Below are positions 5,095 through 5,286 of a stretch of DNA of 5,286 nucleotides, one piece after another. The translations under genes and the position numbers were made by a program. The stretch's first letter is position 1, and each line of letters opens with the position of its first letter. Source of the stretch: Nitrososphaeraceae archaeon (GTDB taxonomy: Archaea; Thermoproteota; Nitrososphaeria; Nitrososphaerales; Nitrososphaeraceae); the NCBI GenBank assembly GCA_025449515.1, contig JANWJI010000150.1, positions 1 to 5,286 of the forward strand. Reading direction: 5' to 3'. The notes under the pieces were generated by a model, which was given only the letters and a program-made list of their open reading frames with translations, was not told the origin of the DNA and did no database searches.

Positions 5095-5286
5095 TAATTG
5101 GTATTTTCTTCACCGCAATATATGTAGCCCATGATGCAAGATTGCGGAAAGATATTAGGGAATCAGTGGAACAGCATTCAAATCTGTTAGATAAAATTGG
5201 GACTTCACAACTACAACGAGAAATTCTAGCAAAAGTTGCAAAATTTAAAAACACCTATAATGAGCCACAAGTACTCGAAGCACTTC
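5070..5286 (+). CDS. N-terminal part of a single-pass membrane protein of unknown function (partial, runs off window)
   Basis: From ATG 5070 the frame is open to the window end (72 codons). Residues 6-20 (YLTLIGIFFTAIYVA) form a short hydrophobic membrane segment. A highly charged helical region follows (HDARLRKDIRESVEQHSNLL, then LQREILAKVAKF), positive just after the membrane, which places it in the cytoplasm. The composition is coherent and coding-like, and the antisense frames over 5100-5286 do not continue the propeller protein. TTG 5088 is an alternative start but would shorten the region before the membrane segment to nothing. The 5' end overlaps the minus-strand propeller gene by 25 nt in head-to-head orientation. 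The function is not recognised. Confidence 0.68.
   Translation, partial: MFRSSYLTLIGIFFTAIYVAHDARLRKDIRESVEQHSNLLDKIGTSQLQREILAKVAKFKNTYNEPQVLEAL
5117..5126 (-). promoter_or_regulatory. TATA-like box for the propeller gene
   Basis: Read on the minus strand, TACATATATT is centred about 27 nt upstream of ATG 5094, fitting a leaderless archaeal transcript. It lies inside the membrane-protein coding region. It supports the possibility that the shortened propeller gene is still transcribed, but such AT-rich matches also arise by chance. Confidence 0.35.

Noticed and set aside
5030..5254. Minus-strand open frame of 74 codons
   Set aside because: It spans the antisense of the membrane-protein gene and a shifted frame of the propeller start, and its Cys-rich composition is unlike a real protein.

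Overview
The window looks like an accessory stretch of an AT-rich archaeal chromosome, most plausibly an ammonia-oxidising thaumarchaeon (Nitrososphaera/Nitrosocosmicus type). Four features point that way. There is a single N-terminal C2H2 finger protein, a DcmR/MEDS-like sensory domain fused to a ribbon-helix-helix-like N-terminus, and a streptogramin-lyase-like propeller with Asn-rich loops. Several ATG codons also sit about 25-30 nt downstream of TATA-like boxes, as expected for leaderless archaeal mRNAs. The lineage is inferred from protein style and promoter layout, because no rRNA or other marker gene is present.

Layout. Positions 2-115 hold the C-terminal tail of an ISXO2/IS1595-like transposase whose body lies outside the window. 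Positions 165-1061 (+) encode a zinc-finger protein. Positions 1062-1487 are non-coding and contain a hairpin and a cluster of TGACT-type motifs. Positions 1488-1733 (+) encode a small protein of unknown function. Positions 1734-2001 are non-coding, with two inverted-repeat structures and a promoter. Positions 2002-2914 (+) hold an alpha/beta-hydrolase of the epoxide hydrolase/haloalkane dehalogenase type, split by a one-base frameshift in a seven-T run. Positions 3144-3863 (+) hold a putative regulator (RHH-like plus MEDS-like domain), cut by a stop codon that two small compensating indels explain. Positions 3910-5094 (-) encode a propeller protein with a C-terminal beta-sandwich, apparently lacking its N-terminus. 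From 5070 to the window end (+) runs the start of a single-pass membrane protein whose 5' end overlaps the propeller gene head to head.

How the parts may relate. The hydrolase and the MEDS-like regulator are adjacent, co-oriented and separately promoted. The DcmR prototype of the MEDS domain controls a dehalogenase, so a regulator-enzyme pair is a reasonable but unproven idea. Both genes carry apparent small indels, and the propeller gene looks truncated. The right half is therefore either decaying or affected by indel errors in the sequence; the sequence alone cannot say which. I found no CRISPR array, tRNA or rRNA.
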